This document shows positions 1-8,632 of a DNA stretch of 64,000 nucleotides, in pieces. Position 1 is the stretch's first letter, and every line of letters begins with the position of its first letter. The stretch comes from Mycobacterium sp. OAS707 (GTDB taxonomy: Bacteria > Actinomycetota > Actinomycetes > Mycobacteriales > Mycobacteriaceae): the NCBI RefSeq assembly GCF_014873705.1, contig NZ_JADBDS010000002.1, positions 1,302,001 to 1,366,000 on the forward strand, written 5' to 3'. A program made the translations under genes and the position numbers. The notes below the pieces were generated by a model, which saw only the letters and a program-made list of their open reading frames with translations, had not been told where the DNA came from and did no database searches.

Positions 1-851
1 AGGAGGCTGCGATCGTCACGCACAGCGTCGAGTTGATCCGGGTGTGTCAGCAACGCGAAAGCAAGACTTGCTGTCGAGCGTGACGTCGTCTCGGCTCCGG
101 CGGGCAGCAGGTTACGCATGAAGCCGTAGATCTGCTCGTCCGACATCTTCACGCCGTTGATCTCCGAGCCTGCGAGGATCGACACCATGTCGTCCTTGGG
201 CGCCTTCCGCCGATCGGCAAGTATCCCTACGAAGTAGTCCTTCATCTTCGCCGACGCCCTCATCGCGCAATCCATGTCGCCGCGAAAACCGAGCAGGTCG
301 ATGGCGAGTCGGTGAAATTGGAGCACGTCGGAATCCGGAAGCCCCAAAAGGGCCGCGATCACCCGCACCGGAATCGGCATGAACACCGCATCCACCAGGT
401 CGGCCCGCTTGGCGTCTTTGAACTTCGCGATCGTGCTGTCCACCAAGGGACCGACCAATTCGGCGTCCCACCGTTTCATCGACGAACGGGCGAATGCGAA
501 CTCGTGAAGCTTTCGGTAGACCGCGTGTTCTGGCTCCTGCATCTCGAGAATCGTCGGACCCTGCAGCGGCCGAACGATGTCTTCGTAGCAGCGGGTGCTG
601 AAGGTGACGTTGTCGGTGAAGATCGCCTTGACGGTGTCAAACGTGTAGGCGGTGAAAGTCTGCGGTCCGTCGCCCGAATTGCCAGCCATCCCCATCTCAG
701 GCCAGCCGGCGTGCACCGGCGCCTGCGCACGCAATTCCTTGAGCAACGGATAGGGGGTGGCATCACCATCGGCACCCATACCCTGGTTGAACTTGTCCTG
801 CGCGTCCCGAATGCTCTGCTCGAGCTCCTCGGCGGTCGCCGATTCAAACAT
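1..851 (-). CDS. Cytochrome P450, C-terminal part beyond window edge
   Basis: This is a class-I bacterial-type P450 monooxygenase that would hydroxylate a hydrophobic substrate in the cytosol using ferredoxin electrons. The first 283 codons are visible, reading leftwards from an ATG at 849-851 preceded by a good ribosome site (CGAGGAG). The I-helix oxygen-activation motif AGAETT lies at residues 251-256, and the C-helix region EPEHAVYRKL at about 107-116. The ExxR and heme-Cys motifs lie outside the window, so integrity cannot be judged. It is divergent from the DapB-like gene at 971, and a perfect palindrome sits between them. The subfamily cannot be assigned. Confidence 0.93.
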   Translation of the reverse strand, partial: MFESATAEELEQSIRDAQDKFNQGMGADGDATPYPLLKELRAQAPVHAGWPEMGMAGNSGDGPQTFTAYTFDTVKAIFTDNVTFSTRCYEDIVRPLQGPTILEMQEPEHAVYRKLHEFAFARSSMKRWDAELVGPLVDSTIAKFKDAKRADLVDAVFMPIPVRVIAALLGLPDSDVLQFHRLAIDLLGFRGDMDCAMRASAKMKDYFVGILADRRKAPKDDMVSILAGSEINGVKMSDEQIYGFMRNLLPAGAETTSRSTASLAFALLTHPDQLDAVRDDRSL

Positions 852-874
852 GTGGCTCCTCGTTGATCGACCGC

Positions 875-919
875 AACCAACATACACCCTGGTGGTTGCA
901 AACCTACATGATGTAGGTT
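875..919. promoter_or_regulatory. Operator palindromes in divergent promoter
   Basis: The gap between the P450 and the DapB-like gene holds a perfect 19-bp palindrome, AACCTACATGATGTAGGTT (901-919, 9-bp arms, 1-bp centre). A weaker inverted repeat precedes it, AACCA (875-879) with TGGTT (893-897). The strength and position suggest a TetR-type operator serving one or both genes. The regulator is unknown; the half-site resembles the one in front of the TetR gene at 18633-19235. Confidence 0.6.
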
Positions 920-970
920 GAGGCGAATTGACATCGCGTTTATCGCGAAAAGGCAGTCGGGAGCTATCGA

Positions 971-2074
971 TTGGCTATTCGAGTCGCACAATGGGCCACA
1001 GGTGCGGTGGGGCGGGCGGCGCTTCAAGAACTGATTGAGAATACTGATTACCAGCTGGTGGGCGTCCTGGTGTACGACCCGGCCAAGGCTGGCCAGGACG
1101 CGGGTGCGCTGTGCGGACTTCCCCCCACCACCGGCGTGCTGGCCACCTCGCACAAGGACGAGATCCTGGCCCTGGCACCCGACGTCGTCGTGCATGCCGC
1201 CAGCAAGGCCCACGCCGTCGAGACCAACGCCGAGGACATCTGTCGGCTCCTCGCGGCGGGTATCAGTGTCATCACGACAACCTCGTACAACCACCTCGCG
1301 ACGTACGGGGTCGAAACGGAGGCGGCATTCGTCGAAGCCTGTCGCGCAGGGCAATCGCGCTTCCACGCCGCAGGCGAGAACCCGGGATTCATGTTCGAAC
1401 GGCTCGTCGCGACGGTGACAGGGCTGAGCAAGACCATCGACCGCATCGACCTCTACGAGGCGACTGATGTGTCGGCGGTCGACAGCAGGCCGATGCTCGT
1501 CGATTTGATGGGTATGGGCCGACCACCCGAGGACGTCAGCATCGATTCGCCGATCATCAAAAAGCTCGACATGGCTTATCGCCAAGCGCTCAACGCCACT
1601 GCGGACGTCCTTGGCATCACGCTATCGCATGTGGAGGTGTCGGTGGACGCCACCACCCTCGATCGCGATATCGAGGTTCTCGCCGGCACGATTGAGGCGG
1701 GAACTGTAGTGGGACAACGTTTCTCATGGGTTGGGCACTGGTCTGGCCGCCCGCTGCTCGCCATTCACGAGGAGTGGGTGCTCACCCGCGACCTCCCGCA
1801 GTGGGGGCTCAAGCCGCTCGGCAGCGGGGAGAAGGCCCCGCTGATCCGCGCTGTCATCAAGGGTGTGCCCAGCTTCGAGCTAGCACTTGACGTCGGCTGG
1901 GACGGCCAGCCGCCGACGGGACAACATGCGCAGCCAGGGCACCTGATGATTGCGATGGGGGCGGTCCGTGCCATCCCCGACGTGCTGGCTCAACCGCCGG
2001 GAATCGTCACCGCACCGGTGTTCGGCGCGATCCGGCTAGCCGGAGCCTCGAGGAGTCAAGCCCACCGCGCGTGA
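971..2074 (+). CDS. Dihydrodipicolinate reductase-like NAD(P)-binding oxidoreductase
   Basis: This 367-residue protein has an N-terminal Rossmann fold (MAIRVAQWATGAVGR; GxxGxxGR-type loop at about residues 11-16) like DapB and 2,4-diaminopentanoate dehydrogenase. It is much longer than true DapB (about 245 aa) and sits among catabolic genes, so a lysine-pathway role is unlikely. It is probably a dehydrogenase for a small carbonyl or amino acid substrate. The start is TTG with GGGAG upstream at 959-963; no better start is visible. It is divergent from the truncated P450, and its 3' end overlaps the convergent substrate-binding-protein gene by 39 bp. The substrate is unknown. Confidence 0.75.
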   Translation: MAIRVAQWATGAVGRAALQELIENTDYQLVGVLVYDPAKAGQDAGALCGLPPTTGVLATSHKDEILALAPDVVVHAASKAHAVETNAEDICRLLAAGISVITTTSYNHLATYGVETEAAFVEACRAGQSRFHAAGENPGFMFERLVATVTGLSKTIDRIDLYEATDVSAVDSRPMLVDLMGMGRPPEDVSIDSPIIKKLDMAYRQALNATADVLGITLSHVEVSVDATTLDRDIEVLAGTIEAGTVVGQRFSWVGHWSGRPLLAIHEEWVLTRDLPQWGLKPLGSGEKAPLIRAVIKGVPSFELALDVGWDGQPPTGQHAQPGHLMIAMGAVRAIPDVLAQPPGIVTAPVFGAIRLAGASRSQAHRA

Positions 2075-3190
2075 CATGTTGTCGCTGGGTGCCGCGTGAA
2101 AGACGTGCCCGCTCCCGTCGGGCAGCACTCGGCGGGCAATCAAGTAATCCGACCCCAGCCAGCCCTGCCTGATGTGACGACCGAACCGCAGGAAAGTCCC
2201 CGGCGCTCCGCTGGCCGACGGAACGAGTTTCACCTGTTCGATGCCGTCCTTCACCCCCGCGCCGGTCAGCGGCCGCGCCGCCGCCAGCGCCCGCACGATC
2301 ACGGTGGCCACGTCGTGGCAGAGCCCGGGCATCGAGTGTGTCGGTCGGCGACCGTAACGCACCTCGAATCGGTCCAAGAACGCCTGCCCGACGACGTTGC
2401 GTTCGTCGTAGCTGTCGAGCCCGATCCAGCCGCGCAGATGGTGCATCCACTCGGCGCTGATGTGCGCCATCTCGAAGGCAGTGGTGGTATAGCGCGGCGG
2501 ATCCCAACCCGCGGCGAGCAGCGCGTCGGAGAAGCCCCACAACCCATGGCCGAAGCCGACATGTACGAGCGCGTCGGGATCGGCGGACCGCAGCTCGACG
2601 ACGACCGCGGACTTCTCGGCTTCGACCTGGGGAATGGCGACTGTCGTCACAACCTTCAAACCTGCTGCCGTGTATGCCTTTTCGGCGAAAGAAAGATATT
2701 CCTTGCCGATCAGCGATGCCTCGTAGGCGATGGCAATGCGCGACCGTCCATCCCCGAGCATGACCGCGGCGAGCATCACCGGCTCCTCCGGCATCGATCC
2801 GTTGTTCAGCGCGAAGGTCCATTCACTGAGTGCGCCTTCTGAGCCCGACAGAATGATGTTGGGAACCTTGCCGACACGCTCGGCGTGCGCGGCCAACGGA
2901 ACCGCGTTGTCGGACACGTAGGGCCCGAAGATCGCCAGGCATCCCTCGGTAACCAACTCGTCGTACCCCTGCTCGACAGCCTGATAGGTACCGTTCGGCA
3001 GGCCGACCACATTGCGCTCCACCAACTCGATGGGCCGGTCGACGAGGCCGGACGCGATCGCCTCGTCGAACACCAGCCGAAGCGTGTCCACGGTGTCGTT
3101 GTCCGTTCCGGTGCGGGTCGGATAGTCGTTGAGCAAGCCGACTTTCAGCGGTGCCACCGAACCATACGCACGAACCCCGTCGCCAGCCAT
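2036..3190 (-). CDS. Orphan type-1 periplasmic-binding-protein-like (Leu/Ile/Val family)
   Basis: The 384-residue product resembles the solute-binding proteins of branched-chain amino-acid ABC transporters: PLKVGLLNDYP near the N terminus, then IFGPYVSDNAVP and NIILSGSEG, typical of this fold. No permease or ATPase gene lies nearby, so it may be a sensor or ligand carrier rather than a transporter part. The start is put at the ATG at 3188-3190, which gives no signal peptide. An upstream in-frame start (3256) would add a hydrophobic segment but would run through the operator and into the divergent TetR gene. The ligand is unknown. Confidence 0.72.
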   Translation of the reverse strand: MAGDGVRAYGSVAPLKVGLLNDYPTRTGTDNDTVDTLRLVFDEAIASGLVDRPIELVERNVVGLPNGTYQAVEQGYDELVTEGCLAIFGPYVSDNAVPLAAHAERVGKVPNIILSGSEGALSEWTFALNNGSMPEEPVMLAAVMLGDGRSRIAIAYEASLIGKEYLSFAEKAYTAAGLKVVTTVAIPQVEAEKSAVVVELRSADPDALVHVGFGHGLWGFSDALLAAGWDPPRYTTTAFEMAHISAEWMHHLRGWIGLDSYDERNVVGQAFLDRFEVRYGRRPTHSMPGLCHDVATVIVRALAAARPLTGAGVKDGIEQVKLVPSASGAPGTFLRFGRHIRQGWLGSDYLIARRVLPDGSGHVFHAAPSDNMSRAVGLTPRGSG

Positions 3191-3195
3191 TACCG

Positions 3196-3216
3196 CAACA
3201 TACAGTATGAATGTTG
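3196..3216. promoter_or_regulatory. Operator palindrome between SBP and TetR genes
   Basis: The 40-bp divergent gap contains CATACAGTATG (3199-3209, perfect) nested within the wider repeat CAACAT (3196-3201) and ATGTTG (3211-3216). It lies immediately before both starts, so a bound TetR dimer would cover both promoters. The product of the adjacent gene at 3231 is the natural candidate. Confidence 0.6.
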
Positions 3217-3230
3217 TTAGGATGCCCGGC

Positions 3231-3863
3231 ATGGCCAAGCGCGGTGGCACCGACATCGAACGTCGGGCACGGGGCGATCAGACGCGACGCGACTTGATCG
3301 ACGCCGGCCGCGCCTTATTCGTTGAGAAGGGCTACTTCAACACCAGCATCGGTGATCTGGTGACCACCTCAGGTGTCGGCACTCGTGGCGCCTTCTATCA
3401 CCACTTCAAGGACAAGGCCGAGTTGTTTCGCGCGGTGTTCGAAGAGGTTGAGCGCGATCTCACGCTGAGGTCCCTGGCTTCTCCCCCGTCCGGCGCCGAC
3501 TCGTGGGAGCGGCTCTCGGCCGGACTACGCGGATTTCTCGAGTCCGCCCTCGAGCCCGAGGTGCAGCGGGTCATGCTGCTCGACGGCCCCGTGGTACTGG
3601 GCTGGCAGACTCTGCGCGCCATCCAGGAAAACAACAGCATCGCTCTCATCAACGAGATGGTGGCCGCGGCCATCGCGGAGGGCATCATCGACGACCATCC
3701 AGTGGGCGAACTGACACACATGCTGGTGGCCGCCGTCGAGGAGGGCGCGCTTCTTGTCGCGCATGCCAAGAGTCCAGCGCGGGCACGCACTCGGGCGGCG
3801 CGAATCCTCGACCGCCTCCTGCTGAGCTTTGCGATCGAGCCTCGGAAAGTGCTGAGACGGTAG
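3231..3863 (+). CDS. TetR/AcrR family transcriptional regulator
   Basis: This 210-residue repressor has an N-terminal TetR helix-turn-helix. RRDLIDAGRALFVEKGY forms helix 1, and SIGDLVTTSGVGTRGAFYHH with FKDKAELF forms the recognition region (about residues 37-68). The C-terminal ligand domain is not conserved enough to name an effector. ATG 3231 is preferred because AGGA lies 8 nt upstream; ATG 3222 is the alternative. It probably regulates itself and the divergent binding-protein gene through the palindrome at 3196-3216. Confidence 0.88.
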   Translation: MAKRGGTDIERRARGDQTRRDLIDAGRALFVEKGYFNTSIGDLVTTSGVGTRGAFYHHFKDKAELFRAVFEEVERDLTLRSLASPPSGADSWERLSAGLRGFLESALEPEVQRVMLLDGPVVLGWQTLRAIQENNSIALINEMVAAAIAEGIIDDHPVGELTHMLVAAVEEGALLVAHAKSPARARTRAARILDRLLLSFAIEPRKVLRR

Positions 3864-3888
3864 CCGTTTGCTATTGCTATCCGACTGG

Positions 3889-3916
3889 TTGACAACCCTG
3901 CGGAAATGGACATTTT
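3889..3916 (+). promoter_or_regulatory. Possible promoter of the SDR-ALDH-ADH operon
   Basis: The 121-bp gap after the TetR gene has a perfect -35 hexamer TTGACA (3889-3894) and, 16 bp later, a weak -10 CATTTT (3911-3916). A strong ribosome site AAGGAGA (3974-3980) follows, just before the ATG at 3985. The surrounding DNA is markedly AT-richer than the genes. This is a sequence match only. Confidence 0.35.
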
Positions 3917-3984
3917 CAATAACCGATTAGAGGGCTTCTACAGAAATGATAATGTTGCTCTCACCCTGATCTCAAGGAGAACCG

Positions 3985-4773
3985 ATGCCTGACGCGCCGC
4001 GGATGCGAGTTGCCGTTGTCGGGGCGTCCGCGGGCCTGGGCCGCTGCATCGGAATGGGGCTTGCACAGCGGGGAGCACGGGTGGCCTTCCTCGCCCGACG
4101 ACGCGATCGTCTGATCAACGCGGCGCAGGAAGCCGATAACGGCGCACTTGCGGTCGCCTGCGACGTCACCGACAGCGTCGCATGTCAGAGTGCCGTGGCG
4201 GAAGTCGTCGAAAACTTCGGCGGTCTGGACGCAATGGTGTACACCACCGGCGTAGGCGTACTAGCGCCACTGACCGATGTCAGCGGCGAGCAATGGGCAA
4301 ACCTGTTCGCTACTAACGTCACTGGTGCGTCGCTCTTTACGGCGGCGGCTGCACCGCACCTGGCCGCCGCTGCCGGCTCGGCGGTCTACCTCTCGTCGTT
4401 GAGCGCGTCGTACTCGGCTCCGTGGCCCTTGCTGGGCGCCTACGCGGTGTCAAAGGCGGCGCTGGACAAGCTCGTCGAGGCGTGGCGCATCGAACACCCG
4501 AACATCGGCTTCACCCGGCTTGCGGTCGGCGACTGCTTCGGCGGTCAAGGCGACTCTCAGACGGAGTTCAACAAGGCCTGGGATCCCGCAGCGTTGGAGA
4601 ACGCGATCCGTTACTGGATGGAAAACGGCTACATGCAGGGTGGCCTCGTCGAGGCAGATCACCTTGTGGGCGTGGTGCACTCCGTACTTGCCTGCGGCAA
4701 CAGCAGTTTCATTCCCTACCTGACATTGGCTCCCCGGCCATCCGGCGCAGTAGCCGAACTTCGACAATGGTGA
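3985..4773 (+). CDS. SDR family NAD(P)-dependent oxidoreductase
   Basis: A classical-length (262 aa) short-chain dehydrogenase/reductase. The nucleotide loop GASAGLG is at residues 13-19, the catalytic serine region SSLS at 137-140, and the YxxxK pair YAVSK at 153-157. The usual NNAG motif is replaced by TTGVG near residue 88, which is uncommon. It is the first gene of an operon with an aldehyde dehydrogenase (13-bp gap) and an alcohol dehydrogenase, so it probably oxidises or reduces a hydroxyl/keto group in the same pathway. The substrate cannot be read from sequence. Confidence 0.88.
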   Translation: MPDAPRMRVAVVGASAGLGRCIGMGLAQRGARVAFLARRRDRLINAAQEADNGALAVACDVTDSVACQSAVAEVVENFGGLDAMVYTTGVGVLAPLTDVSGEQWANLFATNVTGASLFTAAAAPHLAAAAGSAVYLSSLSASYSAPWPLLGAYAVSKAALDKLVEAWRIEHPNIGFTRLAVGDCFGGQGDSQTEFNKAWDPAALENAIRYWMENGYMQGGLVEADHLVGVVHSVLACGNSSFIPYLTLAPRPSGAVAELRQW

Positions 4774-4786
4774 AGGAAGTCTCACG

Positions 4787-6256
4787 GTGACGCACGAAAC
4801 CCGCATGCTCATCGACGGCAAGCTCGTCGAGTCCGAAACGGGCCGACAATTCAGCAACATCAACCCGGCGACCGAGGAAGTGCTCGGTGGCACCGCCGAC
4901 GGGACGCGGGCTGATATGGAGCGCGCGATAGCAGCCGCGCGTCATGCCTTCGATCACACGGACTGGTCGCGCAACGGCGAAGCAAGAGCAGCGGGTCTTC
5001 GTCAGCTCCAGGCGGCACTAGAGGCTGAGCGGGAGGAGATCCGCAACGAGCTGATCGCCGAAGTCGGCTGTCCGCTGCTGAGCACGTTCGGACCGCAGCT
5101 TGACGTACCGCTCAAAGAGGCACTGAGCTGGCCCGCCGACATGATCAGCCAGTTCCCTTGGAAGCGTTCACTTCCAGATAAGGACGCGTTCGGGATGGGA
5201 ACACCGGCAGCCCGCGAAGTCTGGAAGGAACCGATCGGCGTGGTCGGCGTCATCACACCGTGGAACTTCCCCTTAGAGATCATCCTCAACAAGATCGGGC
5301 CGATCCTGGCGATGGGCAACACAATGGTGCTCAAGCCTGCTCCGGACACCCCATGGAATGCCACCCGGCTCGGCCGGATCATCGCCGAGCAGACCGATAT
5401 TCCCCCGGGCGTCATCAACATCGTCACGTCGTCGGATCACCTTGTTGGCGAAGTGCTTTCGACGTCGTCGCTGGTCGACATGGTGGCATTTACCGGGTCG
5501 ACGGCGACCGGCCGGCGCATCATGAAGGCCGCTTCCGACACGATAAAGCCGACCTTCCTGGAACTCGGCGGCAAGTCGGTGTACCTGGTGCTCGAGGACG
5601 ACGGAGATATCAACGCGACGGTCGGCGGGAGCGCGTTCATCATGATGCACGCGGGCCAGGGGTGCGCGATGCCCACTCGACTGCTGGTGCCGAACTCCCG
5701 TTACGCCGAGGCCGTCGAGATCGTCAAAGTCGCGATGGAGAATAACAAGTACGGCGATCCAACGGATCCGTCTGTGCTGCAAGGCCCGCAAGTCTCCAAG
5801 AGACAACAGGACCGGGTGTTGGGCTACATCGACAAGGGCATACAGGAAGGCGCCCGCCTTGTCACCGGCGGCGCCGTACCGAAGCATCTGCCGAAGGGAT
5901 ACTTCGTCGAGCCGACGGTGTTCGCTGATGTGGACAACCGAATGACTATTGCGCAGGAGGAGATCTTCGGGCCGGTGCTGTCGGTGATCGGCTTCGATGA
6001 TGACGACGACGCGGTGCGCATCGCCAACGACTCCATCTACGGGCTGTCGGGCGTCGTGTTCGCCAACGACCTCGAACGGGCCAAATCCGTCGCCAGCCGG
6101 ATCAGAACCGGAACGCTCGGTATCAACGGTGGCCTCTGGTATGGCGCCGACGCCCCGTTCGGCGGCTACAAGCAGTCCGGTGTCGGCAGGCAGTGCGGCA
6201 TGGAGGGTCTCGAGATCTTCACCGAGACCAAGACCGTCGGCTGGCCCGCATCATGA
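4787..6256 (+). CDS. Aldehyde dehydrogenase (NAD(P)+)
   Basis: This 489-residue protein belongs to the ALDH superfamily, which oxidises aldehydes to carboxylic acids through a thiohemiacetal. The oxyanion Asn is in TPWN (N160), the general-base Glu in LELGGKS (E259), and the nucleophilic Cys in GQGCAMPT (C293); all are intact. The start is GTG, with GAAGGAAG at 4772-4779. It lies between an SDR and an NDMA-type alcohol dehydrogenase whose ATG overlaps its stop codon. The likely flow is therefore alcohol to aldehyde to acid within one operon. Confidence 0.93.
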   Translation: MTHETRMLIDGKLVESETGRQFSNINPATEEVLGGTADGTRADMERAIAAARHAFDHTDWSRNGEARAAGLRQLQAALEAEREEIRNELIAEVGCPLLSTFGPQLDVPLKEALSWPADMISQFPWKRSLPDKDAFGMGTPAAREVWKEPIGVVGVITPWNFPLEIILNKIGPILAMGNTMVLKPAPDTPWNATRLGRIIAEQTDIPPGVINIVTSSDHLVGEVLSTSSLVDMVAFTGSTATGRRIMKAASDTIKPTFLELGGKSVYLVLEDDGDINATVGGSAFIMMHAGQGCAMPTRLLVPNSRYAEAVEIVKVAMENNKYGDPTDPSVLQGPQVSKRQQDRVLGYIDKGIQEGARLVTGGAVPKHLPKGYFVEPTVFADVDNRMTIAQEEIFGPVLSVIGFDDDDDAVRIANDSIYGLSGVVFANDLERAKSVASRIRTGTLGINGGLWYGADAPFGGYKQSGVGRQCGMEGLEIFTETKTVGWPAS

Positions 6257-7416
6257 GATCCAAGGCGGCAGTCTTACGCGGGGTCGGCGTGGATTGGGAA
6301 GTCACCGAGGTGGACCTCGACCCACCACATGCGGGCGAGGTGCTGGTCAAGATGGCCTACGCCGGTGTCTGTCACTCCGACGAGCACTTCTACACCGGTG
6401 ACAGCGTGCCTAGTGCGGAGATGGAAGAGATGATGCGGGCGTCCGGCGTCCCCGTGCCCGAATGGTTCCCGATGCTCGGCGGCCATGAAGGATCCGGCAT
6501 CGTCGAGGAGGTCGGCCCAGAGGTCAAGACCCTGAAACCCGGTGACCACGTGGCTATTTCGTTTCTGCCCGCGTGCGGTAGCTGCCGATGGTGCGCAACT
6601 GGACACACCTATCTGTGCGACGTCGGAGCCGACATCTACAGCAAGGCGATGACCACCGACGGCACGCGGCGGCGCCATCTTGGCGACGAGGATCTGATGG
6701 CCATGATGCAGGTCGGGACCTTCTCGGAGTATGTGGTCGCTTCGGAGCGGTCGTTGGTCAGGGTCCACGACTGGATCCCGCTGGAAGCGGCATCACTGGT
6801 TTCTTGCGGGGTGACAACGGGGTTCGGGTCGGGTTCGGTTGCCGCGGGTACCAAGATCGGTGACACCGTCGTGGTAATTGGTGTGGGCGGAATTGGCATG
6901 AACGCCGTCCAGGGCGCGAAAGCGGCTGGCGCCAAGTACATCGTCGCTGTTGATCCCAACGAGTTCAAGCGCGACATCGCACCGACCTTCGGTGCGACGC
7001 ACACCGCGGTCGACGCAGGCGCCGCGCTGGAACTCGTCAAGGAGATCACGTGGGGCGCCATGGCCGATCGTGTCGTCCTCACCCCGGGTGTGGTGCCGGT
7101 CGACTTGGTGATGGTCGCCATGATGCTGCTGCGCAAGGGCGGTACGTGCGTGCTCACCGGCATGGCCAAGGTGAGCGACATGATGGTGCCGTTGATCCTG
7201 CCCGACATGGTCAGCTCTTGTAAGACGCTGAAAGGCGTGCTGTACGGCGAGATGAACCCACGCGACGCAATGCCAATGCTGCTGTCGATGTATGAGGCGG
7301 GCGCAATCAAACTCGACGAGCTGGTTACTCAGAAATACAAGCTGGACGACATCAACGAGGCGATGAAGGATCTGCGCGCAGGTAAGAACATCCGAGGGGT
7401 CATAGCCTTCGACTGA
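6253..7416 (+). CDS. NDMA-dependent-type zinc alcohol dehydrogenase
   Basis: This 387-residue medium-chain alcohol dehydrogenase carries the catalytic zinc ligands Cys40 and His78-Glu79. The four structural-zinc cysteines are in CGSCRWCATGHTYLC (C108, C111, C114, C122), and the Rossmann loop GVGGIG is near residue 211. The overall pattern, with a long insertion after the first zinc loop and MTTDGTRR, resembles the Rxyl_3153/AdhD family. Members of that family hold NAD tightly and are thought to be re-oxidised by mycofactocin. The start overlaps the ALDH stop (ATGA). The gene ends 1 bp from the convergent P450. Confidence 0.88.
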   Translation: MRSKAAVLRGVGVDWEVTEVDLDPPHAGEVLVKMAYAGVCHSDEHFYTGDSVPSAEMEEMMRASGVPVPEWFPMLGGHEGSGIVEEVGPEVKTLKPGDHVAISFLPACGSCRWCATGHTYLCDVGADIYSKAMTTDGTRRRHLGDEDLMAMMQVGTFSEYVVASERSLVRVHDWIPLEAASLVSCGVTTGFGSGSVAAGTKIGDTVVVIGVGGIGMNAVQGAKAAGAKYIVAVDPNEFKRDIAPTFGATHTAVDAGAALELVKEITWGAMADRVVLTPGVVPVDLVMVAMMLLRKGGTCVLTGMAKVSDMMVPLILPDMVSSCKTLKGVLYGEMNPRDAMPMLLSMYEAGAIKLDELVTQKYKLDDINEAMKDLRAGKNIRGVIAFD

Positions 7417-7417
7417 T

Positions 7418-8614
7418 TCACGGCAAAACCAGCCGCAGCCTTTCCCAGCCCCGGACTGTCGACGTCGGCGCGAGTTCCGCTGTCTCGTAGTCGATGTCCC
7501 ACTCGGGCCACCGGTTGAGCAGCTCGTCGAGAGCGACGCGGCCCTCCAGCCGCGCGAGGTTCGCGCCGAGGCAGTAGTGCACACCCTTTCCGAACGTCAG
7601 ATGCGAGATGTTGTCGCGATGGATGTTGAACGCCTCGGCGTCTTCATAGCGCCGGGAGTCTCGGTTGGCCGCACCGAACAACAGCAGCATCGCACTGCCC
7701 GCCGGCACAGTGGTGCCGTAGCACTCGAAATCTCTTGCCATCCAGCGTGCTACGTGTGGACCGGTCGGCTCGAACCGCAGCGTCTCATCAACCGCGCGCG
7801 TCAGGAGCGACCGATCCTGCTCGACGTCACGGCGCTGATCCGGATGCTCGGCCAGCACCTTGGCCAGCCAGCCGATCAGTCGTCCCGTCGTCTCGTTTCC
7901 GGCACCTGCGACCACCTGCGTGTAGCGCAGGATCTCGTCGCGGGACAGCTTGCGCGTCACCCCGTTCTCGTCTTCGAACTCGACGTTGAGCAACGCAGTC
8001 ATCAAGTCGTCCGACGGATTCTTTGCGCGCCAGTCGATGTAATCGGCGTAGATGCGGCCGTCGGCGATCTTGTCGGCGGTGATCACCTTCATCGGTGCGC
8101 CGGGCTTGGTGCGCAGGTTCGCGTCGTTGGCATCGCGGACCTGGACCTGCTCCGACTCAGGAATGCCAAGCAGCATGCCGATCACGCGCATCGGCATCAT
8201 CGACGCAAGCTCGGCGATGATGTCGAAACCGTCCGAACCCACATGCGGGTCAAGGCAGTTGACGCAATACGCGCGGATCTGGTCTTCGATCTCGGCCATC
8301 CGGCGCGGCGTGAAGACCCGCGACATCAGCCCGCGCAGCATCGTGTGCACGGGCGGATCCTCCATCATCATCACGCCCTTGGGCATGTCGAAGTTCGACT
8401 GAACCAGCTCGAGAATGTCGCCGCGGCTGCTCGAGAACGTCTCCCAGTCGGCCAGCGCCTTCTCCACGTCGGCATAGCGCGAGATCGCCCAGAAGTCGTA
8501 ACGCTCGTTGTAGTAGATCGGCGCTTCGTCCCGCAGTCGCGCGTATACCGGATAGGGATCGTGGACAATGCCAACGTCATAGGGGTCGTAGTAGACGTCG
8601 TGCGCAATCGTCAT
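7418..8614 (-). CDS. Cytochrome P450 (module copy 1)
   Basis: A complete 398-residue soluble P450. The I-helix AGAGNETT is at residues 236-243, the ExxR at E277-R280, and the heme loop FGKGVHYCLG at 341-350 with Cys348 as thiolate ligand. It lies 18 bp downstream of a mycofactocin-coupled SDR on the same strand, so the two probably act in sequence: hydroxylation, then oxidation of the new alcohol. The P450 at 41946-43157 is a clear paralogue, also paired with such an SDR. No ferredoxin gene is adjacent. The substrate is unknown. Confidence 0.95.
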   Translation of the reverse strand: MTIAHDVYYDPYDVGIVHDPYPVYARLRDEAPIYYNERYDFWAISRYADVEKALADWETFSSSRGDILELVQSNFDMPKGVMMMEDPPVHTMLRGLMSRVFTPRRMAEIEDQIRAYCVNCLDPHVGSDGFDIIAELASMMPMRVIGMLLGIPESEQVQVRDANDANLRTKPGAPMKVITADKIADGRIYADYIDWRAKNPSDDLMTALLNVEFEDENGVTRKLSRDEILRYTQVVAGAGNETTGRLIGWLAKVLAEHPDQRRDVEQDRSLLTRAVDETLRFEPTGPHVARWMARDFECYGTTVPAGSAMLLLFGAANRDSRRYEDAEAFNIHRDNISHLTFGKGVHYCLGANLARLEGRVALDELLNRWPEWDIDYETAELAPTSTVRGWERLRLVLP

Positions 8615-8632
8615 GCGGGGGCGGTCCTTTCG

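Noticed and set aside
476..1585. 369-codon open frame on the - strand bridging P450 and DapB-like genes
   Set aside because: It crosses the operator region and runs antisense to the DapB-like gene and in another frame of the P450; no coding features.
3190..3256. Upstream start giving the binding protein a signal-peptide-like segment
   Set aside because: The hydrophobic stretch is encoded by the palindromic operator and the start of the divergent TetR gene, so it is more likely a coincidence. It stays an open alternative.
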